64,000 nucleotides of DNA from Hyalella azteca. Lineage: Eukaryota; Arthropoda; Malacostraca; Amphipoda; Hyalellidae. The position numbers were made by a program, and so were the translations under genes. Under the pieces are notes generated by a model that had not been told where the DNA came from, made no database searches, and was given only the letters and a program-made list of their open reading frames with translations. This document shows positions 14,060-24,707 of the stretch, piece by piece (within the stretch, counting starts at the first letter, position 1; every line of letters starts with the position of its first letter). The stretch spans positions 188,147-252,146 of the forward strand of contig NW_025942175.1 of the NCBI RefSeq assembly GCF_000764305.2, in the 5' to 3' direction.

Positions 14060-14265
14060 TTCATCAGAGTATAAGAATAAAGGCTAAAACTAAAAAAGTT
14101 GCATAAAACATTTTACTGAATAGTAAATTTTACTGAATTCAGTAAAATGTTTCATGCAACTTTTTTAGTCTATTCAGTAAAATGTTTTATGCAACTTTTT
14201 TAGTTTTAGCCTTTATTCTTAAACTTAGAAGAACTCCTCGAGATATTGTGAACTTCATCAGAGTA
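14060..14265. repeat. Foldback locus: perfect 52-bp inverted repeat with internal palindrome
   Basis: The left arm 14072-14123 and right arm 14170-14221 are exact reverse complements over 52 bases. The 46-base spacer holds a 22-bp perfect palindrome centred on GAATTC (14127-14148). It also holds a second, slightly diverged copy of 32 bases of the right arm (about 14138-14169, with TTTCATGC where the outer arm has TTTTATGC). The right side therefore carries two tandem copies, 35 bp apart, facing one inverted copy. A 12-base direct repeat TTCATCAGAGTA sits immediately left of the left arm (14060-14071) and again 32 bp right of the right arm (14254-14265). There is no coding capacity. A transcript would form a long perfect duplex. 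Origin by template switching, a foldback transposon, or an assembly artefact are all possible. Confidence 0.9.
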
Positions 14266-14378
14266 GAGATGTCGACACCATAATCCTAAAATATCCGTCT
14301 AAGTCTCAACGGTTGTGCAGTCTAAACGTTTTTAATCTTCATATATCACTGCGGTTAAGGAGGAATTAAGGTGGGGTA

Positions 14379-14425
14379 ATGCATATATGAACTGGTACAC
14401 ATATTATACCAGTTCATATATGCAT
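14379..14425. repeat. Perfect 19-bp-stem hairpin
   Basis: ATGCATATATGAACTGGTA (14379-14397) is followed by a 9-base loop and its exact reverse complement (14407-14425). Pairing can continue outward past a mismatch through GGT/ACC. It lies about 160 bp from the 52-bp inverted repeat but shares no sequence with it. A microRNA precursor is conceivable, but such precursors are rarely perfectly paired, so it is recorded as a foldback. Confidence 0.85.
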
Positions 14426-16869
14426 ATAACCTTGACATGAGACTCTCCTTCTAGAATTTATGTCATATTTTGGAGCAGAACTAAGATGGAAATATTTCGG
14501 ATATATGAATAACAATTCCTTCAATTCCATTCTGGTTTTGGTATAACGCAAAAAGTTTAATGCACGAGAAAATGAGGACGAATAATTGATCAAAAATGCC
14601 TCTCGTTCGCTACCATCTGAGCTTAGCTTCGATTGACCACAACGCGTCGCATGAATTTAAGAAATATTATTCAGTGATCGTTGGCTTAGCGAAAACTGCT
14701 TTCAAGCCAAACAATAAACGAACGGCTGAAAATAGTTTATTGAGATCGAGATTGTTTTTTTTATAGTTCGGAGAGTACTAGTAAACCTCGTTGAGCGAAA
14801 ATTTGGTGTGGCATAACTACTGGGTTTTTAAATTCACTTTAAACAATCTAAGCAATTAACCGCATTAAACTAGTTAGTATTGCAGTTGGCTGTTAATAGA
14901 ATAGCTTAGTCAACTGAGAGCAGAAAATAGTGAATATCCTTATATAGTTAGGACACAGTATGGCATCAACATCTGCTTAACGCAATTGATGAATTTACAC
15001 CTATACTAAATAGCGTCCAGTCTAGGATTGCATAGAGGGCAAATCAACAAGAGTTATAGGATCAAGTCATTTTATGATTAGTTACACGATTATTGGAGAT
15101 AATTCGAAGCTTGCATTTTTATAAGAGTTATGTTTCAAATATCAAATGCTGGTAAAAACTAGTGCAGTCTGTTATTCGTATTTTTGTACATCACAGTGAT
15201 TGATATTTTTATAAGATATTTTCGATGCATGAAACGTCTGTAGAATAGTGTTTCGATCTTCACATAAGTTACGTATTAACGCTATCATTCCTTGCAAATC
15301 TCACCTGTAATTTGAACGTATCTTCTGAAGAAAGTCCAAGAAAAATTTCTGCAAAAATATTTCCCAAACAAATTACCGAGACATATTTTACTTAGGAACA
15401 CTCATTTGTTCAATTGATATATTGATTCAACTAACAAAATAATTATTGATGAATTCGAACAGCAAATAACATTTTGTGACCGGTGTTTATGAGAACAGTT
15501 GAATGTACTGTCGAATATGACCAGGGTAATTTTTTCAACGTTTTTTTTTAGCGATCAAAATCACATCAGCGTTAATGATCAATCGTTTCAATTGGGTGCA
15601 ATTCTAGCACGTGTTAATGCCTTGCGTTAGCAGCACGCTTCAACAAAGACGCCTTATCACTTTGCAAGAGGCACTGCAATTCGTCGGTGCCAAGGACAAG
15701 ACCTGCAGAGCGTCGTACAACCACACGTCACAACGCTCGGAACAACACTGGGCACAAGGGACCGAGTTCACTATAAACATTTCTCAGAAATTCTCTGGTT
15801 TACAGATAATTTTCTTTTGGTTATACATAACAGGAGTTTCATCTTACTTAGATTTCATAAATTATATATATTTTTTTTGTTTTACTAATTATTTCGCATA
15901 GCTAGTGTTTATTGCAAGAAAAATTAGTACAAAATGATTCAAATTTCGAGGCAAAAAAAAAACATCGCTAGTATTGAATATTTTTTCCGAAGTCAGGACA
16001 GATTGTTAATTTTATGGCTGAACTGATATTCGTCTATGTGAGCATCCCCAAAATAAGCACGGATGAAATAAAATAGTACATTTTTAAATCCTTGGCAGAA
16101 TGAGCTGATATTGACACTTTTTTCACATATATTTTGAATGTCAATTGATTGGGATTTTTGTTTGTGTGTGTAAAGATTCGGAGGTCAGCCCTGACTTGGT
16201 TTTGGTATTAAGTGGAATGATTTTGCGAGAAAATTCCCGTAAAGGTCATATATGGGCGGTCATGCGAAACCTGTCCGAGTTTTTAGACAGGGCTAGTTTG
16301 AATTTCATAGCATAAAATTGAATTATAAATGAGCTTGAATTTCAATTTGATTTGGTACTGCAGTGATGTCTGGAATTCGTTTTACGATACCAAGTCAATA
16401 AAGGCAGTTCCACACATGAATATTTTATCATACTTGACGCAATATTCTTTTCCAATGCCATTTGCCTCTTCAGGACAGATGTTTATATCAATAATTTTAT
16501 TCGTCGATAAACTGAAAAAAAAACTTAAAACAATGTTCGAAAATAAATAATTTGTTTCTTCCTTAACTTTACCGCATAATCATATAACGTTGAAGCAGTG
16601 TAATTTAGTTAGTGACATCGAATACAAGAAATTTGAAAACTGGGTCTCAATCAGTTAATTGATCCTATGATGGAACACCTTTCCTATTTCCATTCCGAAG
16701 TATCTTTCAGCGGCAAATGTTGTCGTAAACAACAAATTTTAACGCAGTCGTCGCTAGTATGTTTTCGATTTTCTACTTGAGTTCATTAGATTCCTTACCT
16801 TTTATCATGACATCTAAATCGTGATTTTTAAAATGAACCAGTTCATTCACGGTACTATCTACATACGAA
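14426..16869. other. Non-coding DNA; one balanced-composition patch at 15600-15780
   Basis: No gene is supported. About 180 bp at 15600-15780 are clearly richer in G+C than the flanks. A plus-strand frame there opens from an ATG at 15617 to 15901. Its first ~50 codons are of normal composition and the remainder is A/T-driven Phe/Tyr/Ile. No domain is recognised and no convincing splice sites bracket it, so it is left uncalled. Confidence 0.45.
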
Positions 16870-17230
16870 GTATTTCACTGCATTTGGGCTGGTGTTTTGG
16901 ACACCACGACGTCGAAACCTCTTTTGCATTCGACGAGCGTTAAGCTCAGCGCCCTGTTTTGTGCCTGCGTTCTCAAGTCTGTTCTGCTCCCAGCAAGCTA
17001 GGTGGCCACAGGAATGGTTAAAGAGGCCGCAGGAATGGTTACATCGGCCGCAGGAATGATTACAGAGGCCACAGGAATGGTTACATTAGGCACGGCACTG
17101 CTCAGTATTCCATAAGCAGTGCATTCGAATCGCTCACAATCCCAGTAATTGCAATGGGACTAACGGGGCCGCGGACACGCCGCTTTACGGCTCTTTGGCC
17201 TCGTTTCTGTGACTTCTGTGATAAACTTTA
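16870..17230. other. Small G+C-richer island of unknown origin
   Basis: This stretch stands out from its surroundings by many CG dinucleotides (GACGTCGAAAC, GACGAGCG, GGCCGCGGACACGCCG). It contains the four 21-bp repeats at 17004-17087. No open frame long enough to call an exon runs through it. It could be a relic of a transposable element, an old exon, or a short unmethylated regulatory stretch; the sequence does not decide. Confidence 0.4.
17004..17087. repeat. Four-copy 21-bp tandem repeat
   Basis: GGCC(A/G)CAGGAATG(G/A)TTA is followed by a variable triplet and repeats four times with exact 21-bp spacing. Differences are confined to a few positions. The period is a multiple of three, but the frame is not open on either side for a meaningful distance. 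Confidence 0.9.
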
Positions 17231-17388
17231 GGTAGATCTGAACAAAAATTAAAAATCAGAGTAAGAATGGTTTGGGAAAACCTAAATTTGAAATGGAAAA
17301 GATTGAAGAAGAAATGAAAATTTAAATATGCATCAAAAAGCATCCAAATAACGTAAAAACCGTGAAAGACGGTTTCTTTGTATGCATT

Positions 17389-17545
17389 TAATTATGTACT
17401 TTTATGTAATTATGTACTATGTAATTATGTAATTATGTGTAATTATGTACTTTTTTATGTAATTTAATTCAATGCATAATTATTTAATGCATTTAATTAT
17501 GTAATTTAATTTCATTGCATGTAAATGCATAATTTTTCCTTGTTG
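17389..17545. repeat. Low-complexity ATGTAATT-type repeat
   Basis: TAATTATGTA(C)TTTTATG and ATGTAATTATGT recur irregularly, with spacing from 9 to 20 bp, grading into TGCATTTAATTATG-type units at the right end. This is simple-sequence DNA with no fixed period. Confidence 0.75.
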
Positions 17546-19747
17546 GTATGCATTTACATAAAATTTAAGGATAAATTAGGATAATTATGGAAAATACATA
17601 ACATTACCACAGTCTTTGATTATGATCTATAGCGAACTTTGACACTAGCAAAACGATTTAACAAAGCCGAACAGAGGAGTTGGGCATGGTGCCTTTGATG
17701 GCGCTACCCCTCATCTCTCGAATTTAACTAATAATAACTATTTTACGAATTTGATTATTTCTAATCACATTCTTAACAAACTGCGACTGAAAAAAAAATA
17801 AATTACACCACTGAAAATTTAACATATTGAAGAAAAAACTATATGCTCAAAATTTTGATATATACAGATTCTAGCTGGAAACCCGCGGACAAAATCTGGC
17901 AACAATTTTTAATCACGGTATTTTTGCAATCAAAAATGTCATTCCCATATCGCCTAATCATTTATAAAACAAAATTGTGATAAGAAAGAATAGGGATAGT
18001 CAGGTACGTCTCATATACATTTATTACGATGCCATAAAATTTGTAACGTTCAATAAATTATAAGTTTTATCTCTTATTACAGCTTTAAAAAAGAAAAAAA
18101 GGAAAAGAGAATCTAGGAATAATTTAATTCTCATCGAAACAATTTATTATGACGAAAAACAATTGAATAATAGGGGAGATATTTCCTTGCCTAAATAAAA
18201 TAAAAAATGAAAGACCTTCCCGGGAGATGATATGTCGTTGAATTGCAATATATAATTTATCGAATTGTCATCTCTCTCCACTTTGTTCTATGGAAGTGAT
18301 ATAAATCCCTCGAAACTCATCCATAGCGTAATTTAAAAAAAAATTCTAGCTTATAGGTAGTGTGTGTATATCTAAAATACATGACACTTTTTTTCCTGCG
18401 TTCGAAGGATGCTAATCTAAACTCAGCACATCCAAAAAAGTTTAATACCGACGGTCTGCTCATTCACAGCTGCGAGTTGCATCGTGTCAAACTATCCTCG
18501 GTCAGTCAATCTTTATACAAACATGCCAACTTTGCCTGTAACATCGACTTGGGTTCCTCTCAACGATTCGAAATCAGAAGTTTGGCAGCACAGAGTGCCC
18601 CTTGCCACATCCAATCGCTTTACTAAACAAAGTTTGCGAAGAGTGCAAAGACTCGTTGTGCTTAGGCGGTGGTGAGAGTTTTNATTCCTTCTCTTAAACC
18701 AATTCAAACTCGTGATCGAATTATTTTGCAATCATATTCTTCAATTTTTGTTATGTTTAGCTCTATTTTAGCAGGCGCACGAAACAGCGTTCATTCATCA
18801 GGCGTTATGGGTGCTTCCTAGACCGCCGCGGCTGCGGAACCAGAATCAACTCAATGTCGCCTCCACCACATTATTTCCGAGCTTTTGATTGTCTCTCTAC
18901 CACCGAAAGCCCTTCATGACAACCGTTACTTGAAGACTTAAAGCCGTGGAGTCGTGAACAAACCATTGATAAACCTCTATGCATGCGGCATTGAAGCGGT
19001 AGGGCCTATTATCTGAAAAAAACTCTTTAAACGAGTGGGAAATAAAAGTTTTATATATATGAAGTGATTGAAGTCCCAAACGCAGGATTGAAGAAAACCA
19101 GTTACTGTGACGCTCTAAAGTGATATGAACAAAATATTCGCACAGCTGGGATCATAAGCCCTATAACCCCGAAACACGCATCACACATAAATTCTATTAT
19201 TAGCAACCCTCGATATCAGAATAGAACAGGCATCTGAAAAAGTAATAATGTTGACAAAAAATAATAATAATATTAAGAAATCGTTATTTTCCTGAATTTG
19301 TTCGTGTTTCTTATAAAACGTTAAATGTTTACTGAAAATATAGCTAAATCCTCCCTTGCAGAAGAAACGAGATATTTCCAGACGCAATCATGAAATGTCA
19401 GAGTCTATCTCATTTATGAGGGTCCGAAACACCTGACATCATTCAATATTCATTGCCGTAAATGACTAGGTCAAGCTGCAAAAATGTCGTGCGTTGCCAA
19501 TTTAAGATTACCTCATCGTATCATTTAGAATCTTGTACGGGAGTTACGTTTAACGACATCCGTTCGGTAGAAATACAAACCACCTGCTATTGACAGCACA
19601 TTTCTTCCAAAAGGCAAATTAGTACGGTGCCACAATTGGTAAAAAAAACTCTTCAATTCAAATTTTCCCAATAAAGGCAATACAACTAAAACTACTAAAC
19701 AAATTACGTCGACTGAAATTGAGTGACATAATGCAATGTTCCGTGAC
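17546..19747. other. Non-coding DNA containing the single ambiguous base
   Basis: There is an N at 18683, inside a moderately G+C-balanced patch (about 18440-18680) where plus frames of 60-88 codons and a minus frame overlap. No motif is recognised. A second balanced patch lies at about 18780-18860. No exon structure is supported. Confidence 0.5.
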
Positions 19748-19948
19748 CTACTGCCAATTTATTTATTTCTGAATTAGAGGTTTTCGGCAATTTAGGAGTT
19801 TGTGTACAAACATATTTTCTTTTCCAGCATCATGTGCAAATTCGTTATCTACTGCTAATTTATTCATTTTTGAATTGGCGGTTTTCGGCAATTTAGGAGT
19901 TTGTGAACAAACATATTGTCTTTTCCAGCATCATGTGTAAATTCGTAT
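19748..19948. repeat. Two-copy 101-bp tandem duplication
   Basis: Copies start at 19748 and 19849 with CTACTGC(C/T)AATTTATT. They share GGTTTTCGGCAATTTAGGAG, then TTGTG(T/A)ACAAACATATT, and CTTTTCCAGCATCATGTG. They differ at roughly one base in ten. Each copy contains the near-palindrome TTTGTGNACAAA. It is a local segmental duplication with no coding content. Confidence 0.9.
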
Positions 19949-21136
19949 CAGTATTACTATACCATGATTATCTCAAAAGTAAGAGAAAATACGCAAAGAA
20001 TTTTTAGCTATGCAGCTTCAAAGTGGCGCTGAGCAGGCTATTCGGAATAATTTGTCGCTTGCATTTCATTTGGCAGATGAAAGACATCCACAAGAGTGTT
20101 CTCTTCATTGAAGAGAGCACCTGTTCTCTTCATCAAAAAAAGCATCACCGTAAAAATGCTCAAAGTGATGTTGAGCATTTCAATCATGTTTCAGGGTGAG
20201 TGTGGAAATGCTTTCCTAAAACTCGTTGCTTCAGTCTGGTCCGGGAAAGAGGTCGGCGGACATGTAAATGAATTGAACATTAAATTATCTATGATCCCTA
20301 TGTAGTGTTCGATTCACAGTTGAAAGCAAAACTGATTACAACCCTTTTAACTTATAGCAGTGCGTATGTTTTCTACAATAATAGCGTAACGGGACTTATC
20401 GCAGTGATTTTGTATTCCACAATAATATGTCATCGGGTTTTGTTTTGAGTCGAGGTTGTTCGCATTTGCGGTCAGCGCACCAAAATATGCTGGAGTGAAT
20501 CTCTACCATGAGTTCAATTAGACGCAACATCCTGAGAAGATCTCGCCCTGGTTTGCACAGACTACCTTATACTCACATTATATCCACGTGACGAATCTGC
20601 TGATAAGGTTGGACCTGACAGAGGTAATGCGATAACAAACAACAACAAAATACGCGTATTCTGACGTGCTAATAAATAAATTCTATAAATTTAATCCCTC
20701 TTGGTTCCGATAAAAGGAAAAGAATTCATGATATCTCATCCCAGTGAATTTTACCTGTGCATTCTCATTCGCTGGTCTGTTATTTTAGTTTGCCATGAAG
20801 AAATGAAGTTCTAACAGAATTTGAAATAAGTCGCAAGTTAGCAACAAATTTTCGAGCTTAATCTGCTGAACATATACATTGATCTTTACAATATAAAAAT
20901 GTTTTATATGGTCATTTTATGATAATGACAGAATATAGTTATTTCGTAGTAATATTTTTCAAGGACTTTTTCTAGTTCTTTGCTTTAAACAAATTTTCCT
21001 TGGGGACAAATTTCATAGCATTTGCTTCAGCTACACAAGATCTTAAATCGAAATAAAATTTTTTTGTACATTGAATCTCTTATTCACAGCACGCTCGATA
21101 AAAATGGTCCATGATAAAAGAAAAAGCTACTCGAAT
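19949..21136. other. Non-coding DNA
   Basis: No gene is supported. At 20097-20119 a near-perfect palindrome TGTTCTCTTCA / TGAAGAGAGCA occurs, with a further TGTTCTCTTCATC just to its right. The remainder is A/T-rich with dense stops. Confidence 0.5.
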
Positions 21137-21442
21137 CTATTTCTGGTTTTGTGGTTCACACATTTTTGCCGTCAATATTTGTGAGCGTCTCCGATAATCC
21201 GCACATCCGCCGTAGCCTCCTCTCAACATATGAAAACAATTCTTTAAGGGAAAACGGCCATGAAATTGAGTCAGGCATCCACCGATCACAAATACGATGC
21301 CACGCCACTTATTATGTGCCGTCCATGCCAGCCAATACGGGATCATAACTGGAAAAAAGCGATTCCCTCGAGCCGATCCTGGAGTGTTTGTATCGGGAAA
21401 AGTGAAGAGTGTTGTAGTTCCGTTTTCTTTGGTCAAACACAT
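21137..21442 (-). CDS. Unrecognised 101-codon open frame (doubtful)
   Basis: This frame has an ATG start and a stop, and lies in a patch of more balanced composition than its flanks. The predicted product has an aromatic and hydrophobic middle (around residues 29-56, with RFFPVMIPYWLAW) and a Gly/Arg/Tyr-rich stretch near residue 75-85 (GGYGGCADYRRR). I recognise no family. Two 65-codon frames are open on the opposite strand over the same bases, which weakens the case. Open length is near what chance yields in a 64-kb window of this composition. No splice signals, promoter or homologous neighbour support it. It could be an exon, a decayed transposon fragment, or chance. Confidence 0.15.
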   Translation of the reverse strand: MCLTKENGTTTLFTFPDTNTPGSARGNRFFPVMIPYWLAWTAHNKWRGIVFVIGGCLTQFHGRFPLKNCFHMLRGGYGGCADYRRRSQILTAKMCEPQNQK

Positions 21443-22170
21443 GAAACGACATGCTAGGAATTTTGGAACTTGACGTATTTGTTACTTGCTAAATAATTTT
21501 AAACTTGAATTGATTGTTACGAATAAATTTGCCCCTTATACTTTTAGACAGTGATGGTTGACAAAAATAGAAAAAAACTGTTCCAAATGCCAGAGTATCA
21601 TAGAGATATAAATATTATTGCGATAAAGAATACTTTATTCTATAACATAAGAAGATATGGTGAAGAATTTCACTCCATTCTCCTCAATTTACCTTCTCAC
21701 TTCGGATGGCGGCATGATCATTACTGACTCCCGGGTAGTGTATGAGAAGGCAAAATATGTATTATATCGTTTCTCACAACGTGTCAATTGATGAAGTTGA
21801 AATTTTCTTGCAAAAATTCTACAATTAATTCATTTTAGGTATTTTATTAAATTATTACCGTATTAATAAACAAGATAAATAGAGTTTTGAACGTATAATA
21901 AATACGATTCGTCTTCTTCACACTAAACCAACATATGGCTTGAGTTTGGGTTGAGTTAATACTTTATGAATAAGGTGGATTGAATCAAACTTTAATTGAG
22001 GATATAGTTTGCAAATGAATTTTATAAAGTATTAAATTAAAGTGGAAAAACTAAGGAGAGGATGATCAAATTCCCAATTAGAAGATGCCAATGTTTTATT
22101 ATCGACAAAAAATGTATTTGTACACTCATTTGCTGCAAGGCAACGTAGAATTAAACGTACAAATGCATAT

Positions 22171-22490
22171 AATAATAAAAAATAGTAATAATAGCGGTTT
22201 CATCGTTTATTAGGCCGTAGGCCTGTCGTCGATTCTTAACATCGCAGAACAGTCACAACATTTTGCGGTCTCGAACGCACAACTCACTGCTACAATTCTG
22301 CTGTGCTTAACCGCCCGGCCTCTTTACCGATTCTGACCAGAAACTGGCGCACAGAGCTGGGATCGAACCCGCGCCTCTCTGCGCCAATCTTGGTAGGTAC
22401 TCTGAACTTTAAACACTGGGACACCCTGGTGTGCAGGGTGGCTCTGGTATTCTGAACTTTAACCACTGGGCCACCCCTGACCTAATATCG
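22171..22490 (-). mobile_element. Composite tRNA-derived SINE
   Basis: On the minus strand this begins with an RNA polymerase III A-box-like TGGCCCAGTGGTTA (22460-22473). A second diverged copy of the same box follows 50 bp later (at about 22411-22423), then a near-canonical B box GGTTCGATCCC (22359-22369). A second tRNA-like unit follows, with GGGCGGTTAAG (about 22306-22316) and GCGTTCGAGACC (22267-22277). The element ends in an A/T-rich trinucleotide tail of ATT type (about 22171-22194), as many SINEs do. GCATAT lies just outside both ends (22165-22170 and 22491-22496) and may be a short target-site duplication. The promoter boxes and tail are directly visible. The dimeric structure and the family are inferred. 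There is no coding capacity; retroposition would depend on a LINE elsewhere. Confidence 0.75.
22397..22480 (-). repeat. 50-bp internal duplication of the SINE A-box region
   Basis: GGTA(C/T)TCTGAACTTTAA(A/C)CACTGGG occurs twice, at 22396 and 22446, with an exact 50-bp period. Between the copies lies ACCCTG-GTGTG-CAGGGT, a 6-bp-stem hairpin. The inner copy has the normal A-to-B box spacing of a tRNA, so the outer copy looks like the added one. Confidence 0.8.
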
Positions 22491-24558
22491 GCATATGCAC
22501 TACAACAGATTTATTGTTCAAGTTGACTCATTTTTGACCAGCTAAACTTTGATATTATGCTCGAAATGATCAGCTAATAATAATATTGATCCCGTGAGCT
22601 CTCTTTATTATCAAAACTAAATTAGTAATTCAATGAGATATAATTAATACTAATTGTGTGGCATCATCTATCACATTCTGTATTTTTGTTGCTACATTTT
22701 ATACTTCTATTGCTGCCATCTTACTAAATGATGTTGAGAACTGTATTTTACAATTTTCTACGTTTTATTAATGTTACTAAATATAGTAGTTTTACTTACC
22801 AGAATAATTTTTTTGCGCGAGAATTCTTCAGAATAAGCTCCTGAAGAATCTCAGGAAATCTTGTACAATCTTGAAAATTTTAAAATCAATTCACTCCGCA
22901 TCAATTTAATTGTATATGCATCACTTCGCTGCTTTTTAGATTTTCAAATTTGAAAAGCAAATCCCAACACAAAATTTAGAGCTGTTATGGCAGTGCAATA
23001 TTACCGCGATGAATATTTGGATTTTTCCATCATTTTTGAACACAAGCGGGAGCTGAAGAGGCTAAATGGAGATGTCTTCCATCAAAAACACACCTCAGAA
23101 AGGGTTTTCTTTCACAATCGGTAACAGAAAATAATTCTTAAATGATAGGGTACTGCTTTATTTTACTGGCATTACTATAATTAATCTCTATGAAATGTTT
23201 GTAATTTTAAGTTGCAAAATTAGTTTCTAGATATGTATTTAAAAGCATTGAAATTTTCTCAGCCACAAGCAGTTGTGACGGATGACTGTGAATAGTCTAC
23301 GGAAAAATAACCCAGTGTTTAACTATCTCGATGCACTATAATTTCTCATCTGCCACTTAGTATATTTCGTAAAGAATCACTTACATCAGATATTTAAATA
23401 ATTTAAATAAATTGCTGATTATTTTTTTTAAGCCTTGATGTATTGCTTCGGCAAAAAGGTGCCTAAACTCAGTACTATTTTACAGCTGTAAAATTATGCA
23501 GACTTTCATGAGTTAAATTTGTTTGGTTTAGCACATTTTAACTGATCAATTTTCTGTTAATGAGTCGCAAAAAATAGTATGCTTTCTTCTCTTTTAATAA
23601 TAAAATAACGATCATATTACATCAAATAAATGTATAGTAATGGCATGATTTATGTTGCTTGAACGTAAATAATTTCTATATAATTATCTTTAATAATCAT
23701 TCAGATTGCGTAGTTTAATCCGTGGGATATAAAGCGAGATATATATATGGGACTTGAATGCCCCATCTTGGGGTAAATGAAATGCAAATAAACCAATTAT
23801 AAAGTCTAGTAGATAATGAACTTATTGCAAATTTCGTAACTCTTTTCAAGCTCATTTCGTCCTTAGAACATTTCAATACAAACAAGTTAGAGTCCGGAAA
23901 TATTGCATTGATAAAGCATTTATCAAATATTGCATTGATAAGGACATTGAACATGGTTAGTAACGAATAACTTAAGTATTTTAGAATACAATAAATTAAT
24001 TTAATGCTATAAATCTGTGGAATCGCTAAGACGTCAATCTCTCGAATTTATTAAGCACGCGATTCGACGGATAAGCCCTACCGGACAGCGAAACTATTAC
24101 GAACGATTTTAAATTAAAAATGCATATTATTATGAAACTTAGAATTAAGAATGGATCAAACGCTAACTCAAGGATTCAGTATTAATTTGTGGAAATTACG
24201 TGTCATGGTAAAATTAAATCAATATTCCAATTGAGAATAATGGTAGCAATGAATACTGATGAGCTTGCGCATGAAACTCCACTACACCAGCTTCATGACT
24301 TCACCCACCTAAATTTGAAATTTTTGATAATGGGGACATCAAAACTGAGATATACGCTTTCACTGATCTGACTAAAACATTTGGAAAAATAGCAATCTTT
24401 GACAAGATCGATGAAAATTGAGTCCAGTAATGAACGTTATTTCCTGAGTTAACAGTTTATTAATGTCCAATCATCTGTCAAAATCTCTGTGATCAAAATC
24501 TTCCGATCTCGGCGACTCATCGGATCAAGTTCCAAAAGAAAAAGACAAAAAAAAAAAT
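22491..24558. other. Non-coding A+T-rich DNA
   Basis: No gene is supported. The only structure noted is a short direct repeat AAATATTGCATTGATAA present twice at about 23898-23942. Open frames are short. Confidence 0.55.
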
Positions 24559-24707
24559 AACTCAGTTCTCACTGCAGTGAGTGACAGAGAGCGCATTTTC
24601 TCGTCGACGAAAACTTGAGGTCACGGAATGGACGGACGGACGGACAGACAGACAGACGGACATGGCGAGCACAATAGTGCATTTTTTCATAAATGAGAAA
24701 GTGCGCT
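24559..24707 (-). mobile_element. HINE/Helentron-like non-autonomous element with GTCY core (copy 2)
   Basis: This copy has the same architecture and orientation as copy 1 at 9472-9620. On the minus strand: subterminal AGCGCACTTTCTC (24695-24707, one base different), GTCY core (about 24626-24662), the conserved block with GTGACCTCAAGTTTTCG, subterminal partner at 24590-24602, and the 3' stem-loop. Here the stem-loop is a perfect 14-bp palindrome CTCACTGCAGTGAG (24568-24581), where copy 1 has one mismatch. The cores differ in tetranucleotide number and order while the flanking blocks are nearly identical. The microsatellite therefore changes faster than the rest. Similarity stops abruptly at both edges. 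Confidence 0.72.

Noticed and set aside
14379..14425. MicroRNA precursor
   Set aside because: The stem is perfectly paired and short, and lacks the bulged ~60-80 nt stem typical of animal precursors. Without small RNA data it is only a foldback.
22171..22490. Functional tRNA gene at the B box GGTTCGATCCC
   Set aside because: No cloverleaf with acceptor stem can be drawn across the A and B boxes. A duplicated A box and an ATT tail point to a SINE.
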